Source: Lycocorax pyrrhopterus obiensis (taxonomy: Eukaryota; Chordata; Aves; Passeriformes; Paradisaeidae). From it: a DNA stretch of 64,000 bases. How positions within the stretch are numbered: the first letter of the stretch is position 1; every line of letters starts with the position of its first letter. Shown one piece after another: positions 37,501 to 49,900 of this stretch. Location: positions 58,277,535 through 58,341,534 of the forward strand of contig JACSVZ010000015.1 in assembly GCA_014706295.1 (NCBI GenBank). Direction: 5' to 3'. The notes beneath the pieces were generated by a model. That model did no database searches and was not told where the DNA came from. It saw only the letters and a program-made list of their open reading frames with translations. The position numbers were made by a program, and so were the translations under genes.

Positions 37501-40500
37501 GTGAGCTGTCAGCTCTTCCCATCCATCAACCTGAACAGCATTCTGTTCCAGCAGTGTTATTATCTGTTTTATCTTCCTTTCTGTTGCACCTGGCAGAGGA
37601 ATGATGCCTTTTGATGGATTTTCACCTACCTCTATTGTTTTCCTTCCCATCCCTTTTAAATAAATATCCTATTGAGTGCAAACCTGGAAGGATTTCAGAG
37701 CAAATTTCACTAGCAGGAATAAACGGAACTTTTTAACATTTATTCTCTTCAAGCATTAGTGGGTTTGTGCTTTGTATCAGTGTCTTTGTGTTGATGCAGT
37801 GTATCTATGACAAGTATACAGTGTGGAGCAAATTCAGAATATCTTGGTTAGTCCATACTGAGCTTTGCAGACAGTATCCTGGTGGAATTAAAAGAAGCTG
37901 TGAGAACAAAGTTTAGAAAGTGTATAGCCATAAAGAATAGAGACTTGCAAGAGTGCAGAGGAGAAGTCCTCAGCTGTGTTGTCAGTACTAAAATGGACTT
38001 GTTTTCTTCTCTGGTAGCAGTGGGGTCCTCTCCCCATGTCTGTCCTCGGAATAGGTCAGCGAGACCAGAGCAGTGGCCCCTGAACACATAGAAAGAGACT
38101 TCCCATGCACAGGCACTGAAGATAACAAAGTGAGGCTCCTTTCAAACACCTCCTGGTAACCAGGGAACAGGCTGAGGCCAGGCTGCTCAGAGGCACATGT
38201 CAGCAGAGCTGATGCTGTGCAGAGTTTACACAGCTCAGGAGTCAGGGAGCGGATGCCCTGTTACACTCACACGGCCTGCAGAGGATCTGCTCTGGGCAGC
38301 GCAGGGAGCTCACTGAGTGCCTGTTGCTCAGCACGCTGACATCCCTGAGCTGTGTTTGTTCCAACCCTATCCTGGCCCCACAGCCAAAACAAGGAATTTG
38401 TAGCCCTTGGGTGCTACAGCACCTTGGCAGGGCTGGGAATGGCTGCATGCCCTGGCTGCAGCCCAGGGCAATCCCTCACTGTAAGTGCATTTTAACTATT
38501 GCTGGCTGGGGTATCAGGACCCAGAGCAGGTTTTACTTGCTGTGGGATAGTTTATAAGAAGCAAGATCTCCCCAAGAGATCTCTACTTGTCTAACCTCAG
38601 CTTCCCCCTTGGCAAGAAAGAAGTCGGTATCATTTATTTTCTCTGTAAACACAAAATGAAGCACTTCCACAGCAGCTCAGGTTTCTGCAGATTTCTGGAT
38701 CAGTTTTTTCCCTTTCATTGTTGTTCAAACAGACTGCAAGGACAGAGACAAGAATGCAGCAGATATCCAGTATTTTGTAAGGCCACTTGACATTGCTTAG
38801 GCTTTTGCTTCCAGAGGGCTACAAAGGCCCCCCCTGAGGCAATTCAGTTGTTTCCAATAAAAAAGTGGACATAGGCTCTTTAATCTATTCAGATCACTGG
38901 GAGGTACCACACATCCCTTTAATGTTTAATCAATGATCTCTATTGCTTTGTTATATGTAAAGCAAAAAGCAAATATTGAAATTGATTAGGTGAGGCACTT
39001 CACTAAGGAGACTTGCCAAGTAATAAAGCTGATTTTTCAGAAGACCAAACAAACACCTTATTTTCTTCCCTGATAATTTCAAATTAATGTTTTTATCAGT
39101 ATGTACAATTTCTAATCTTGTGAGTGTGTGAGAAGATGACTAGAATAAATAAATGCAGAGATAAAATTAAATATTGATTGCTGACATGGCTGTAGAAGTT
39201 GCCTAAACCAAGTTCTTCATAGATCACTGCTGATTGCCCACTGGTGCTCCTTAAATTTCCAGCTGAATTTGCTATAATAAGAACACAAAGTGCTAGTGGA
39301 TGAGTGGCATATTTATGCTCACAAAGATCAGAGTCTTGACGTCTGTATGAGAAAGTGAGAGGGGAAAAGTTTCTTTCACTCCTTTTATGTGAGCTTCACG
39401 CTGATCGCAGGTACTGGGACAGGTTCTTCTTTCTTGCAGAGCCCCGTTACTCTTCGTCTCCAGCCCTGTGAATGCTGCATCTCAGAAGAAGCTCAAACAT
39501 TCAGTACCTGAATCAATGCAGGGACCACCAGGCTACAGACATATGTGCCTCATCATGTTCAGAGCCTGTGGGAAGCCAGAAACTGGATTGTAGCATCAGA
39601 TTTTCTTGTAGTCCTCCATCTGATAAATAGAAGCACAATCATGTTCTATTTATTGTTTAAATCCTGTGTGAATGTCATGTTCGCGCCCTACAGTGGCAAT
39701 TTTAGGACCAACTTTTATTTTTTTCCAGGTGGAAAGAAAATAAATAGAATCTGGAGAATTGGATCAGTGAAGACATGTAAGCAAGAGTTTATAGCATTAA
39801 TCAGAAAGACAACAGACTCGATAATAATTCCTGCAAAAGCCTGTTGTTAAATCCCTGCAGCTAATTGTATGTTGTTAGCACAAACTGCTTGCCAACTTCT
39901 AGTTATGACTAATTTCAAGAGGCTCATTTTTATTGCAACTGTGTTTAAATTTATTTATTTATTCAAGAGTTGAAATGCTTCAGTTAAAGAATCTTAATTT
40001 CAACTGAAAGTATTTAATCTACTGCCTTCCCTTCTCTATCACAATTAGAAGAGCCAGCATCTAACAACTGCAAGGAAGCCAGTTATGTTGAAAATTTCCT
40101 GCGGTACAGTAATGACTTCAAAGTGGGTGACGATAAAAATGCACAATGAATTCGGAAAGGTTTGTGGTGACAATTTCGTACTTGGAGTATTTAATCCACT
40201 GTGGATTGCTGCAGCCAGCACTGCCTACATATGCACTCTAGAAAGGACAGGAAATGGAAAACACTGGCATGCAAGAAGTTAATTATGGGCTATATCTGCA
40301 AAACTGGAGCTGTTTCAATCTGCTGGCTGCACATCAGACACTGTCAACAAAAAGATATTTGTTAAATAAAAAGAGGGAATGGACAGTCGAGTAAGAGGTT
40401 TCAGTTGATTTGTGGAACCTCTTAGTTATCTGAGGCAAGGGAAAGTAGGTCATCTGCAGGGAAGTCAATGGAATATAAAGAAATTAATTTAGTATTAATA

Positions 40501-43500
40501 GCCCAAAATCAAAAAGAAAGTGGACAGTTCTTCAGTGAACAAATACCTTCCTGTTTTGAGAGGTGTAACAGTTAACCATGCTGGCATTAAAAGTTTGTTC
40601 GTCATCTTTCTGAGCACAGAATTTTAAAAAATTGCCAGTGATTTAGGGCCCTTATTTTTCCAGTTGTTGGACAAAAAGATAACAGAGCTTTGAAGGAGAA
40701 AATTAAAGTGGGGTACCTCTAAGGCATTTCCATTTGGGCTGCTCAGAATTCAATATCCCCACACCACGAGCCGGTTTTGCCAAACTGATGGGATGAGCAC
40801 CAACACACTCAAAGACTGTTGTTTCAAGTCACCTTCTGAATCTGGAGGACACTGTCCTCCCAGCTCTGTGCAGTAATTACTGGGAAGTTTATGTCCTACA
40901 CTGCAAATAACGAAGTTTGGCTATCTTTGTGCTTAATTTTTTTCCAAAGGAATGTGAAATCTGCACCTTAGAACAAGCAATCAAACAAACAAGCACGTAA
41001 ATAAAAAAATAAATAGAAGAGATATTTTCAGCTTGTTTTGGTGCCAAGAGGCAGTACTTTTCAGCACAGTGGCCATAAATATGTAAATTCTTATTATGAG
41101 CTAAATTCATGCTTGTTTGCTTTCTCACAGACTTAGAACGAGATTTGCAAACCCCAAATCATCTCTATATTTTTTTTATTTTGTAAACATTCCCTAACAA
41201 AGTGGCTAATTTATGTCATTAATGATTTCTCTGTTCTGGGCTCACATGTATGTTACAAAACAGCTGCAGGATGAAGGATGTGAAAATCTCCTTCCTGAGG
41301 AAGACGTGGACACAAAGCTGCTGTAGTTTCTCTGTTAGTCTTCCTGACAAAGAAATGTCATAGCAAAAAAATTATGCTTCTTTCAGTGGCATGTCATGTT
41401 TAAGATCATTCTTGAGAAATGTTGTGATCTGACATTACTGGGATGTGAGGTTTTGTTCTTAGAAAGGTCCTTTCTTATTCTTTTTCTTTCAGTAGTGATT
41501 TCTTGATTAATTTTTTCTCATGTTGATTATTTATGGAGTATGAAAAAGCAGTAAAAAGACTGGTTTTCCCTGTTTGTTAAAGTTTGTTTGCTAACTGCCC
41601 ACTGATAAGTGGTGAAACTGGCACCAACAAGTATGGAGCAATAGTTTATTTTTATTTGCTTGGTCTGCTTTTATGATTCTTATTTTTATCTGAGTCTTCT
41701 TATTTTGTATTTTATAAACTTGGTGACATGGATTTACAAGTGAAGATTATTTTTCAACCCGGATCTAACACCAGAAGATGTTCTGAGAAATCATATTATG
41801 TTTTTCGGGTTATGACTTGTTTATCACATACTTGTGTATAAACACAGTTCTGAACCCAAATCAGGGGCAGCCTAACATCTATTTGTGATTAATCTTGCTA
41901 ATAATCCCTCACTCTCCAAGAAAATTGCTTTTGGATCTCTCAGTGTGATTTGTCACTGCTGTTGCTGTCTCTTACTTGATCAACAGAATACAGAATATTG
42001 CAACTTCTGTTCTAAAAAAGAGTTCTCTCTGCCTTAATCTCTTGTCAGCCTGTCTGTCAGAGGGGCACCTTCTGCATTCTCCTTAGAGGCACAGGACATG
42101 AATGACTGCAGAGAAGAAACAGAAGAGCCCTTTGTGGCTTCTCAGACCAGGAACCTAATTCAGTTCCATGCTGTGTGCTGTCTGGCTATATTCCTAAATA
42201 GCAAGGGAAAGTTTCTGGTGTGATGGTGTCCTGATCTTTCCTCACTGTGCTGGCTCCAGTAGGCTGGCGAGGCAGTAAAAAGCAAGGAAGTTGATAGCAT
42301 GGAGTATAAAATAGCATATTACTGTAATACTATTAGCAGTATTTATCTTCACTACTCCTGAAGAGCCTACATAAATGATAAAGAAAAAAGATTTCCAGAT
42401 GGCTCTTCATCCTGAGACCCTCAGTAGTAGCCGAGTTTGTGACATCACCATGAAAAATATTGTTTACGTGGCTGAACTGATTAAAACCATGGAACTGCAA
42501 GGTACAGAAGTCACCAGCTTAAAAATGGTGTGAGGGGAATGAAATATGTGACCTGCCTGTGAACTTCATTTGCTTCAATATGTTTGCAAACCCAGTGGAG
42601 GCTGATATGATTTGCTTAATTGTGTTTGAAGAACTCTTGGGACCAGAAGGTTGAAATTAGGCTTGTTATGTCTCAACAATCCAGCACAAACTTGGAATTT
42701 ACTTTTTTTGCTCAGTTGCAGCTTTTTCTTTAAATTGGGAAATAAATTAGGATCTCTGAAGTTAGGAAGCCTCACCTCAGTCCCTGGAGAAAACACGAAG
42801 CACGTTCTATTGGAGCTCATTTCCAGATATGTGAATGGCAAGAAAGTAATCAGAAGCACTCAACACAGCTTTTCCACGGGTAAATGCTCATTGACCAAGC
42901 TGGTGAAATGACCCAGCTCTGAAGGTGAAGAGTGTGGTGGGTGTAGTGATCGTCTTGCTCAGTCATGGATCTAGATGACATCATCACTGCCCAGCGTTGT
43001 GACATTACCAAGAAATCTGAACTCTAATTCTGAGAGATGAGTAGGCAATCACTGAACTCATCCTCTTCAAAACCTCCAGAGCCTTCCTTTATGTCCATCT
43101 GAGGTCACCAAAATCCAAGAGTACCTGTGCCACTCACGCCAGAAATGCACTCATTGAAAAGCACAAGTGGTGTTGCTTCCTGCTGTGTTTAATTATTACC
43201 ATGGAAAGTTCTAGTGAGAACACAAGAGCAATACAGCATCACTGGAAAATCCAGACTCTTCCACTTTCCAAAGCAAATCATCTGAGACTGCAGATTATGT
43301 TGCTGGTTAAGCCTTGCTGGAAATTTTTTATTTCTGGCTACTTTCCACAGTAGTTCTCCTGTTTTTTGAACATACATTTGCTACTTCCTCCCTGGCTACT
43401 TTAAATGGACATTACCTGAAGCTGACTAAACTAGATTTGGCTGGTAAATCTCTTCTAAGCAGCTTGCATTGAAAGCTAATGCACAATTCACAGCATTCTT

Positions 43501-44239
43501 TACTCCTGGAATTAAGTTACTATATTTGTCATTACTCTGAAATTCTACCAGGAATCCTGGAGCCTGCCTCAGTTTTGATGAGATTAGGGAAACATGGGCC
43601 CCAGTTTCTAACCATACATATGCATGTGGACTATCTAGCCCTACGTTTTGGGCACCTTGCATCTCCGTAGAGGTTAGAAAGCAAAATGGCTCTTCCAGGA
43701 GATAAGGATTTGAAGGTGGGATCAGTTCAGTTCTCCTGTGGGTTGTTTGGCTACACTTTGTGGGGGAATTGCTGTTCCCTTTGTGCAGTAGGCTCAGAAT
43801 CTTCCCTACCTTGCCACAGGCTGGGCATGCCTGAAAATGAGCACTGCAGGTCTATGGGCCACCTGTTAGAGGGAGGCTGTGTCACAGAGCAATGTGGTTC
43901 AGTATCACCAGCGTCTTTGGGTTCATGCACGAGCCTGAGCCACTGCTAAGTCATATCCTGCTGGACTGGAGAGGGTAAAGTGCCTATTTCAGCAGGTTGT
44001 TCCTCAAAACTGAGCAAGAGAACAGGCAGCATCCCTCAATTCTTTCATCCTTCATGTCTTATACTTGCCTGAAAAGCACCCGCTGTAATTATGGCGTGTT
44101 GAGGGAATGGCCAGCTGCTTTGTTCCCTAAACCAGTGCAGTTGATGGCACGTGAAAAAAAATCGTATGTGCTTGGATAAAAGGTAGCACCAGTGACCAGA
44201 GAACTTTTAATTTCAGGTAAAAGGAAAACATCAATACAA
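34591..44239. other. Non-coding region, no gene recognised
   Basis: The largest open frames are 108 codons (35891-36217) and 101 codons (39545-39850), neither resembling a family I know. GC content rises around 38,030-38,470 but CpG is sparse, so it is not a CpG-island promoter. An A-rich run lies at 34756-34772. A possible SINE relic at 36,660 is annotated separately. Confidence 0.55.
36660..36755 (+). mobile_element. Possible ancient MIR/CORE-SINE-like relic
   Basis: The stretch AATCACCTTTGAGAAATCAC followed by TGCACCTCTCTGTTCCTCAG resembles the 3' half of MIR-type tRNA-derived SINEs (pattern 'tgacCTTgggcaAgTCACT..aCCTCTCTGtgCCTCAG'), with roughly seven in ten positions matching as judged by eye. 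No A/B box head is recognisable. Such elements predate the amniote radiation, so a decayed copy in a bird is possible. It could still be chance similarity. Confidence 0.45.
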
Positions 44240-44253
44240 ACTACTACTATTAC

Positions 44254-44285
<32 letters not shown>

Positions 44286-44302
44286 CTACTACTACTACTA
44301 CT
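44240..44302. repeat. Self-complementary trinucleotide microsatellite (ACT)n(AGT)10(ACT)6
   Basis: Positions 44240-44254 read (ACT)3 ATT ACT, 44255-44284 are ten perfect AGT units, and 44285-44302 are six perfect ACT units. ACT and AGT are reverse complements, so the middle block can pair with either flank, giving alternative hairpins or a cruciform. A single-unit slippage model does not explain the double inversion; hairpin-mediated template switching would. Confidence 0.95.
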
Positions 44303-47300
44303 GGTTTGTCTTAAGAGCTGGATGAAAATACTGGGAATTTTGTCTTCCCCTAGGCAATGAGTGCATTCTTGTTAAAAACTGCATGCACGAGAAAGTGTTT
44401 TACCTGTTCTGCCCTTCAGTGGCCCATATTTTTAAATCTTATTTCTCTTCATGCTCTTCATTTCTTTGGTGACAGCCCTTAACTATTAATAAACCCAAAG
44501 ACTCCTCTGAAGTAAGATCAGTATTTCAGATTGAAACTGGAAGCACAGGTTAGAATAGGACCTTTCCACCTTGTAATAAATTAAAGCTGTGGCAAAGGCC
44601 CGGTTATTCTTTGTTTTAAGGTTACTGTCTCATGTGTGGTCCAGGTTTCACACAGTTACTATTCCCATTACTGTCAGTTTAGACCACTGGTGTGCAAACA
44701 CTTTTAACAAACCTAGTGGGAAGGGGTAGGTCTATGCCTGCTTGCACAGCTCTCCATCTGGAGTAGGTCTGTTACTACAGGGGCGTGCCTCAATCATTGA
44801 AGCCTGGGTCAGATGTCACTTGCTAAGAAACTACTCCACAGGCTACAAGAGTGAGGGGGAAGCATTTCTGCTGGCTAGAGCTTTTTCCAAGATGCCTTAT
44901 ATAGCAGAGTTTCCAGAAAGGAGGTGGATAGGTGGCTTTAGTTCTTATTTAAAAGGCAACACTAGTCTCTGTAGCTGAAGACTAAAGAGGTTAGGGCAAA
45001 GTACCGAGCACTTGGTAGGCAGATTTATTCAGCAGTCAAGTTCTCTCATTCGGAGAGGGAGATGTCTATGTTACTTCCATCTAGTCAGTCAAAAGCCTTA
45101 AAACTCGGTGCTAGCACTGAGTTCTGGGAGCAGTCCAGTCATCCTAGAGGAAAGGTAATTGTGCATCAGGGGCAATTTTAGGAACCTCAGAAGTTTTTGG
45201 TTTGAAAGGCATCAATAGCAACTTGAGCTAGTGTTAGGAAAAGAGGAAAATTTTTTTGTTCTTTTTCCCCTGGGAGCAAAGGACAGGGAAATGTTTTAAA
45301 CGAAAGACACACAGATATTTCATTAGAAGAACAGAAATTCTCCCTGCCTGAAGAATAACTGTGTCATGGGAAGGTCCTCTGTTCTTGGAACTCTTCTGTA
45401 TAAAAGCAGGGTCAGAGCTTATATCTCTGTATCTCCTACTCCTGGTAGGCATTTTTATCTTTGCATTCATTTGCCCTGCTAAATTACTTCATTTCAAATG
45501 TATTTTGGGGAAAAGCCATAGTAGAGGAATTCTGGCCTTTGTAAGAAATTTGGTTCCTAGCTTTATGCTAAAGCTGATGGATATCATTGCCTACCTTCCT
45601 GTAGAGATCCCTTGAGAAAAAAGAAGGAAAATGTGTCTGACACAGCGTTGCAATGTTTGCAACTGTGTGTTTCAAATAGCTCTTTCTCTCAAGCCCCTGG
45701 CTTCTGTGAGATTGTTATTGCCTTTACCTAATGCTCTCAGATTGCTGATTGATAATTCACTTCCACATTTTCTTTTGAACCTGCAGCCCTTCAATTTTAG
45801 TGCTTTCATTTGTTACAAGAGGAGAATTCCAAACATGGAAATTTTCTCTCTTTGCCCAAGGTACAGCAGGGGCATCAGATGTTTCTGTTGAGTTTCAAGA
45901 CTGATTGCTCCATCATGCATGTTAAAGGCTCTAGTAAAAGCAAGCATGCAAACAAATCTAAAGTTATTTGAGTAGAGCTTTCTTCCATGAGGCTGTTGGG
46001 CTGGGTATTAAAACCTTTCACTTGGAGTAAAAAGATTCCTGTAGTCTTTTCAGTCTTTATCATGTTTCAGGGAAGAACTTTTCCATAAGCATTTTTTCAT
46101 TTGGAGGTGTGTGTGGGAATACCTTCTATTAAATGCAAGACAGAATAGCTTCATGTTAGGGTCACCTGGTGGCACTTGACGGTTGATCCTACTGTTAGAG
46201 CGGACCCTCAGCAGCCCGCCAAGAATCAACATCTTTAAAAAAAAAAGGCCAACAGCTTTGAAAGAGGCAAAAGCAATTAAATACTCCTAGCATATCAATA
46301 AGTTTTATCATCTTTACAGTTAAGAACTTGCTTGTTTTCATGTCATATGTTTGGGGGTCAGAAGGGGAATCTGAAGTGACTTAGAGGCTGAAAAGATCCT
46401 GCCAATTCCATGAAGTGATTAATGGCTTAGATGAAAGTGTTCCCTTGCTCGTTGCAGCCTGTTCTCTTTGATTAAAATGATAAAGTGAACTGTCTTGCAC
46501 TGCTAAAAATAAAAAGATATAACTGGAAGGATGTTTCAGGCAGCACTACCCCAAGGCACATGTGCCTCGAGGACGAGCAGCTGTCAAACAGTGTAATATG
46601 CTGTTTCCTTTGCTCAAATGAGCTTCTGGATTGCAACTGGTTGTGCTGTACGTGGCAGCAACAAGTCTCATGCTATGGGTACGTATACCAGGAAGAGGCT
46701 TTATTATTCCTCACTGGGATAGTGACTCTCTGCTTCTTCTTGTATTTTTTAAAATTGTTTTCCTCTTACATATTTAATTTTCTTTTCCTCCCGCTAGTAA
46801 TGTGAAGCAGTAGAAATTAAAACCTCAGTCCTTTATACACCTTCCTCCTCAACAGCCTTAGTTCTGAGTATGTATTGTGTCCCTAAATGGATGTTTTTTG
46901 ATAGCCATCTTTGTCCTGATTGCTGTCTGTAGTAATAAATTTCCCTTGCTGTACCCTGGAGGGGTGTGCTATTGGTCAATATGGGTCTTAAGCTCTGTAC
47001 CTTTTCTGTGTTATCTATCTGCCAGTGCTTCCTCTTCAAATGGCAGTGTCTGCCCATGGGTTTTACCTCTGTGCATCAATATTTGATCTCTCCCAAGAAC
47101 ATGTGTTTTCTGTACAGCTGTGTCTACAAGACTTGCCTATCAAGTCAGATGTTTTTCTTCCAAAGGTCTCCATAGCAGTTTTCCAACACGAGCAGGCCCT
47201 TCCTCTGCCGCTGTTGTGTGCCATTTGCCTGAGTCTTTCCACTTGTGGAGAGCTGACTCTTTAAATGTTAGCAGGTCACATTTTGTGTGCACTTTGTGCA

Positions 47301-49444
47301 GTTCTTTGAGGCAGCATTCAATCACAAAATGAAATCCAGTAAGAATCAGCACAGAAAGATGTGCTACCTATGAAATCAAAGGGAAGTACTAAGGAACAAG
47401 AATTCCTGAGTTGAGGAAGATCATATTCTACTTAGCAGAAAAGTATAAATTCAGTATATGCAAGGGATTAGGAAGATACTATTTCATTTTTCAGCAGTCT
47501 TTGAGCACTAGGAAGAATCAGCAGTCTTTGAGCACTAGGAAGATGTTTTCTGTATGAAGAGGTGAATATATGCACTCATAGAAGGATGAGTGCTTCATCC
47601 TTACCTTAACTGTTGACAGTCCCCAGAATAAATAGAACAACCTGCACTGTGTCTATAAAATTTGTGTCCACATTGTCAATAAAGAAGAAAGCAGGGAAGA
47701 ACCTCCATCCATCTTGTCCTCCTCTTTATGAGTGTTTAGTCCACTTTTAGCACGGTGAGCACAGCCTCTACATTCCGTAATGGGGCTAGATCTTATTTAA
47801 GTATGGGTAATAACATAAAAGCTCCAGACTTTTGTGCCTAATCTGCACTCACTGATTGTACCTGAAACTACTGTCACTGTAACAATTATTTGAGATGTGT
47901 AGCTGGAGACAAGGCTGCAGTGACAGGGAAGAGATCCCTGAAAAATCACTGCTTCCAAAATGCTTATCAACACATATGAGTTTCATGCTAAGCAGAAAAT
48001 GTTGATGCATGTATCAGAATAAACTTTCAACAAAGATTTCTCAAACTAAGAAAAAAGGTTTCTAAGAGTTACTGTAGCTCAGACAGGAAAAGTGATATTA
48101 GAATGGGTTTGTTAAAAATGGCTCAATGCTAATAAAAAAAAATTAGAGAAGAAAGATTTCTCATATTTAAAACATAGACAGATGTGATAATAACTTTAAA
48201 TGAAGCTTGCTGTGACACTGTAGCACTTCAAATCAATATTTCCAGCACAACACAATCACATAAAAGATAAAAAGTGCAACAAAATTTGTCAATTTCATAG
48301 ATAATTCCATCTGACACACTTGATAAGAACTTACAGGAAATAGGAGAGAGAAAAGTAAATCAGGATGGAAAAAACTGAGCAGCATATTAGCTTAAAATTT
48401 TGACCAAAGAATAAAGCAGCAAAATCAGAGAACCAATTGCACTTGAAATCACTATTAAAACCTGTCAGTCCTGGATTTCAGAATGGAAAGCTTAATAAAT
48501 TACATTGCCTAGAAAATGACATAACGAAAGGAGCGCTACATTAATTGCAGCCAGAAAAAATTACCTATTCTGGTTCATCCTTTCTTCCAAGATAATTTAA
48601 CCTAACCTTTCCGTTTGTACATCACTTGGGCTAATTGATCATTTCTTCAAATGGGAAATTCTGGAGTTACTGGTGTACTGTGCCGTAGTATTTATGATCA
48701 AATGCACTTTTCCCAAGCCCTGGAAAACAACTGTAAACACAGAGCAGCATCATGAGTATCATACTCAAGTGGGAAAACTGCCTGATTTTCTCTCTCAGAA
48801 GTGAACTGTGTTGACCACCCTGCAAACTGCGATGAAGAAGAATACTGGAAACTGTATGACCTTGTTAAATCCTTGTTATAAAAGGAAGAATTAAAAAACC
48901 CTGAAAAAAACAACCAACAATATGATGCAAACAAATGACTTAGAAAAAGAAAGGGAATGAAAACAGTTTGTGTCTCCATCCTGACTCTCATTAGCCTTTA
49001 TGTGAGTGGTCTTTCAGTCAGACAAGAGCAAAAGAATGAAGAATGTCTTATGGGACACAAACGTGTGCTGTGAATTGAAGACCTTATCCTTCTGCAATCT
49101 GAACTAGACTGTTCTCAAAGAAATTTATGCTCACTGAAAACAACCTGCTCTAATAAGCAACATTATTTTGCAGTCCCAAAGCAGACAATCAAGACCAAAA
49201 TCTTAATGCTATCTAGAGTTGAGCACAGCTTCTATTCCATAAGCTTAAGCCTCACAGTGTATGTGTCTAACTTAGAAGTAACTATCAAAACATTGCAAGA
49301 AGAAAAATACACCAACCTATAGATGGGCTCCAGCCCCAGGGAAATAACTCTCTAATATCCAATTCTCCAGCAGAACTGCTTTTGTGACCTTTCTCAAGGG
49401 TTTTAAAGCTCCTCTCACAACCTAATGGAATTTGGGCAAATTAT
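44303..49444. other. Non-coding region, no gene recognised
   Basis: The longest frames are 106 codons (46485-46805), 97 codons (48698-48991, minus) and 84 codons (45361-45615); the first and third contain hydrophobic stretches. None has a recognisable motif, and nearby stop density is ordinary. Confidence 0.55.
47491..47543. repeat. Tandem duplication, 27-bp unit, two copies
   Basis: TCAGCAGTCTTTGAGCACTA plus AGGAAGA is repeated at 47491-47517 and 47518-47543 with no visible mismatch inside the shared part. A recent local duplication. Confidence 0.95.
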
Positions 49445-49900
49445 TTATGGAATTATAGAACCATTTAGGCTGTAAAGGACCTCATGAGGTTTCTAGTCAA
49501 ACTCCCTGCTCAAAGCAGAGCCAATGCTGAATTTGGACTAGGTTGCTTATGGGTTCATGCAGGCAGGTCTTGTAAACCTCCAAGGAGAGAGATCCCACAA
49601 TGACACAACCTTGTTCCAGTGCTTAATTATGCCCTTAGTAATTTTTTTTTCATTCTATCTAAATATAATTAACACTGCTTCAATTCATTACCATTTTCTC
49701 TCAGTCTTCTCCTGTGCATCTCAATAAAGAGCTTGGTTCTCTCTTTCTTCATGATATCGATTGTACTGGCAGACTGCTATCACTTCTTCCCAAAAACTTC
49801 CTTTCTCGACTGTAATGATCTCAGTTCCCTCAGCCTTCCCCACAGGACGTGCTTCAATGACTCTGGATACTCACTGGAACCACATGAGTACACCTACACT
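49445..49900 (-). mobile_element. CR1 LINE fragment, antisense orientation, old
   Basis: On the plus strand the order of landmarks is that of an antisense CR1: a degraded terminus (GGAATTATAGAACCATTTAG), a 'gtaaaggacctcatgaggt' block, a 'ttgttccagtgcttaattat' block, the T-rich 'cattctatctaaatataatt' stretch, a 'ttctcctgtgcatctcaataaag' block, and finally GATCTCAGTTCCCTCAGCCT followed by TCCCCACAGGACGTGCTTCA, which is the 5' part of the usual CR1 3' fragment. It is longer but more diverged than the 34.1 kb copy. The 101-codon frame at 49733-50038 overlaps it and is probably not a gene. Confidence 0.8.

Noticed and set aside
38030..38470. GC-richer stretch as a CpG-island promoter
   Set aside because: CpG dinucleotides are few and no exon follows.
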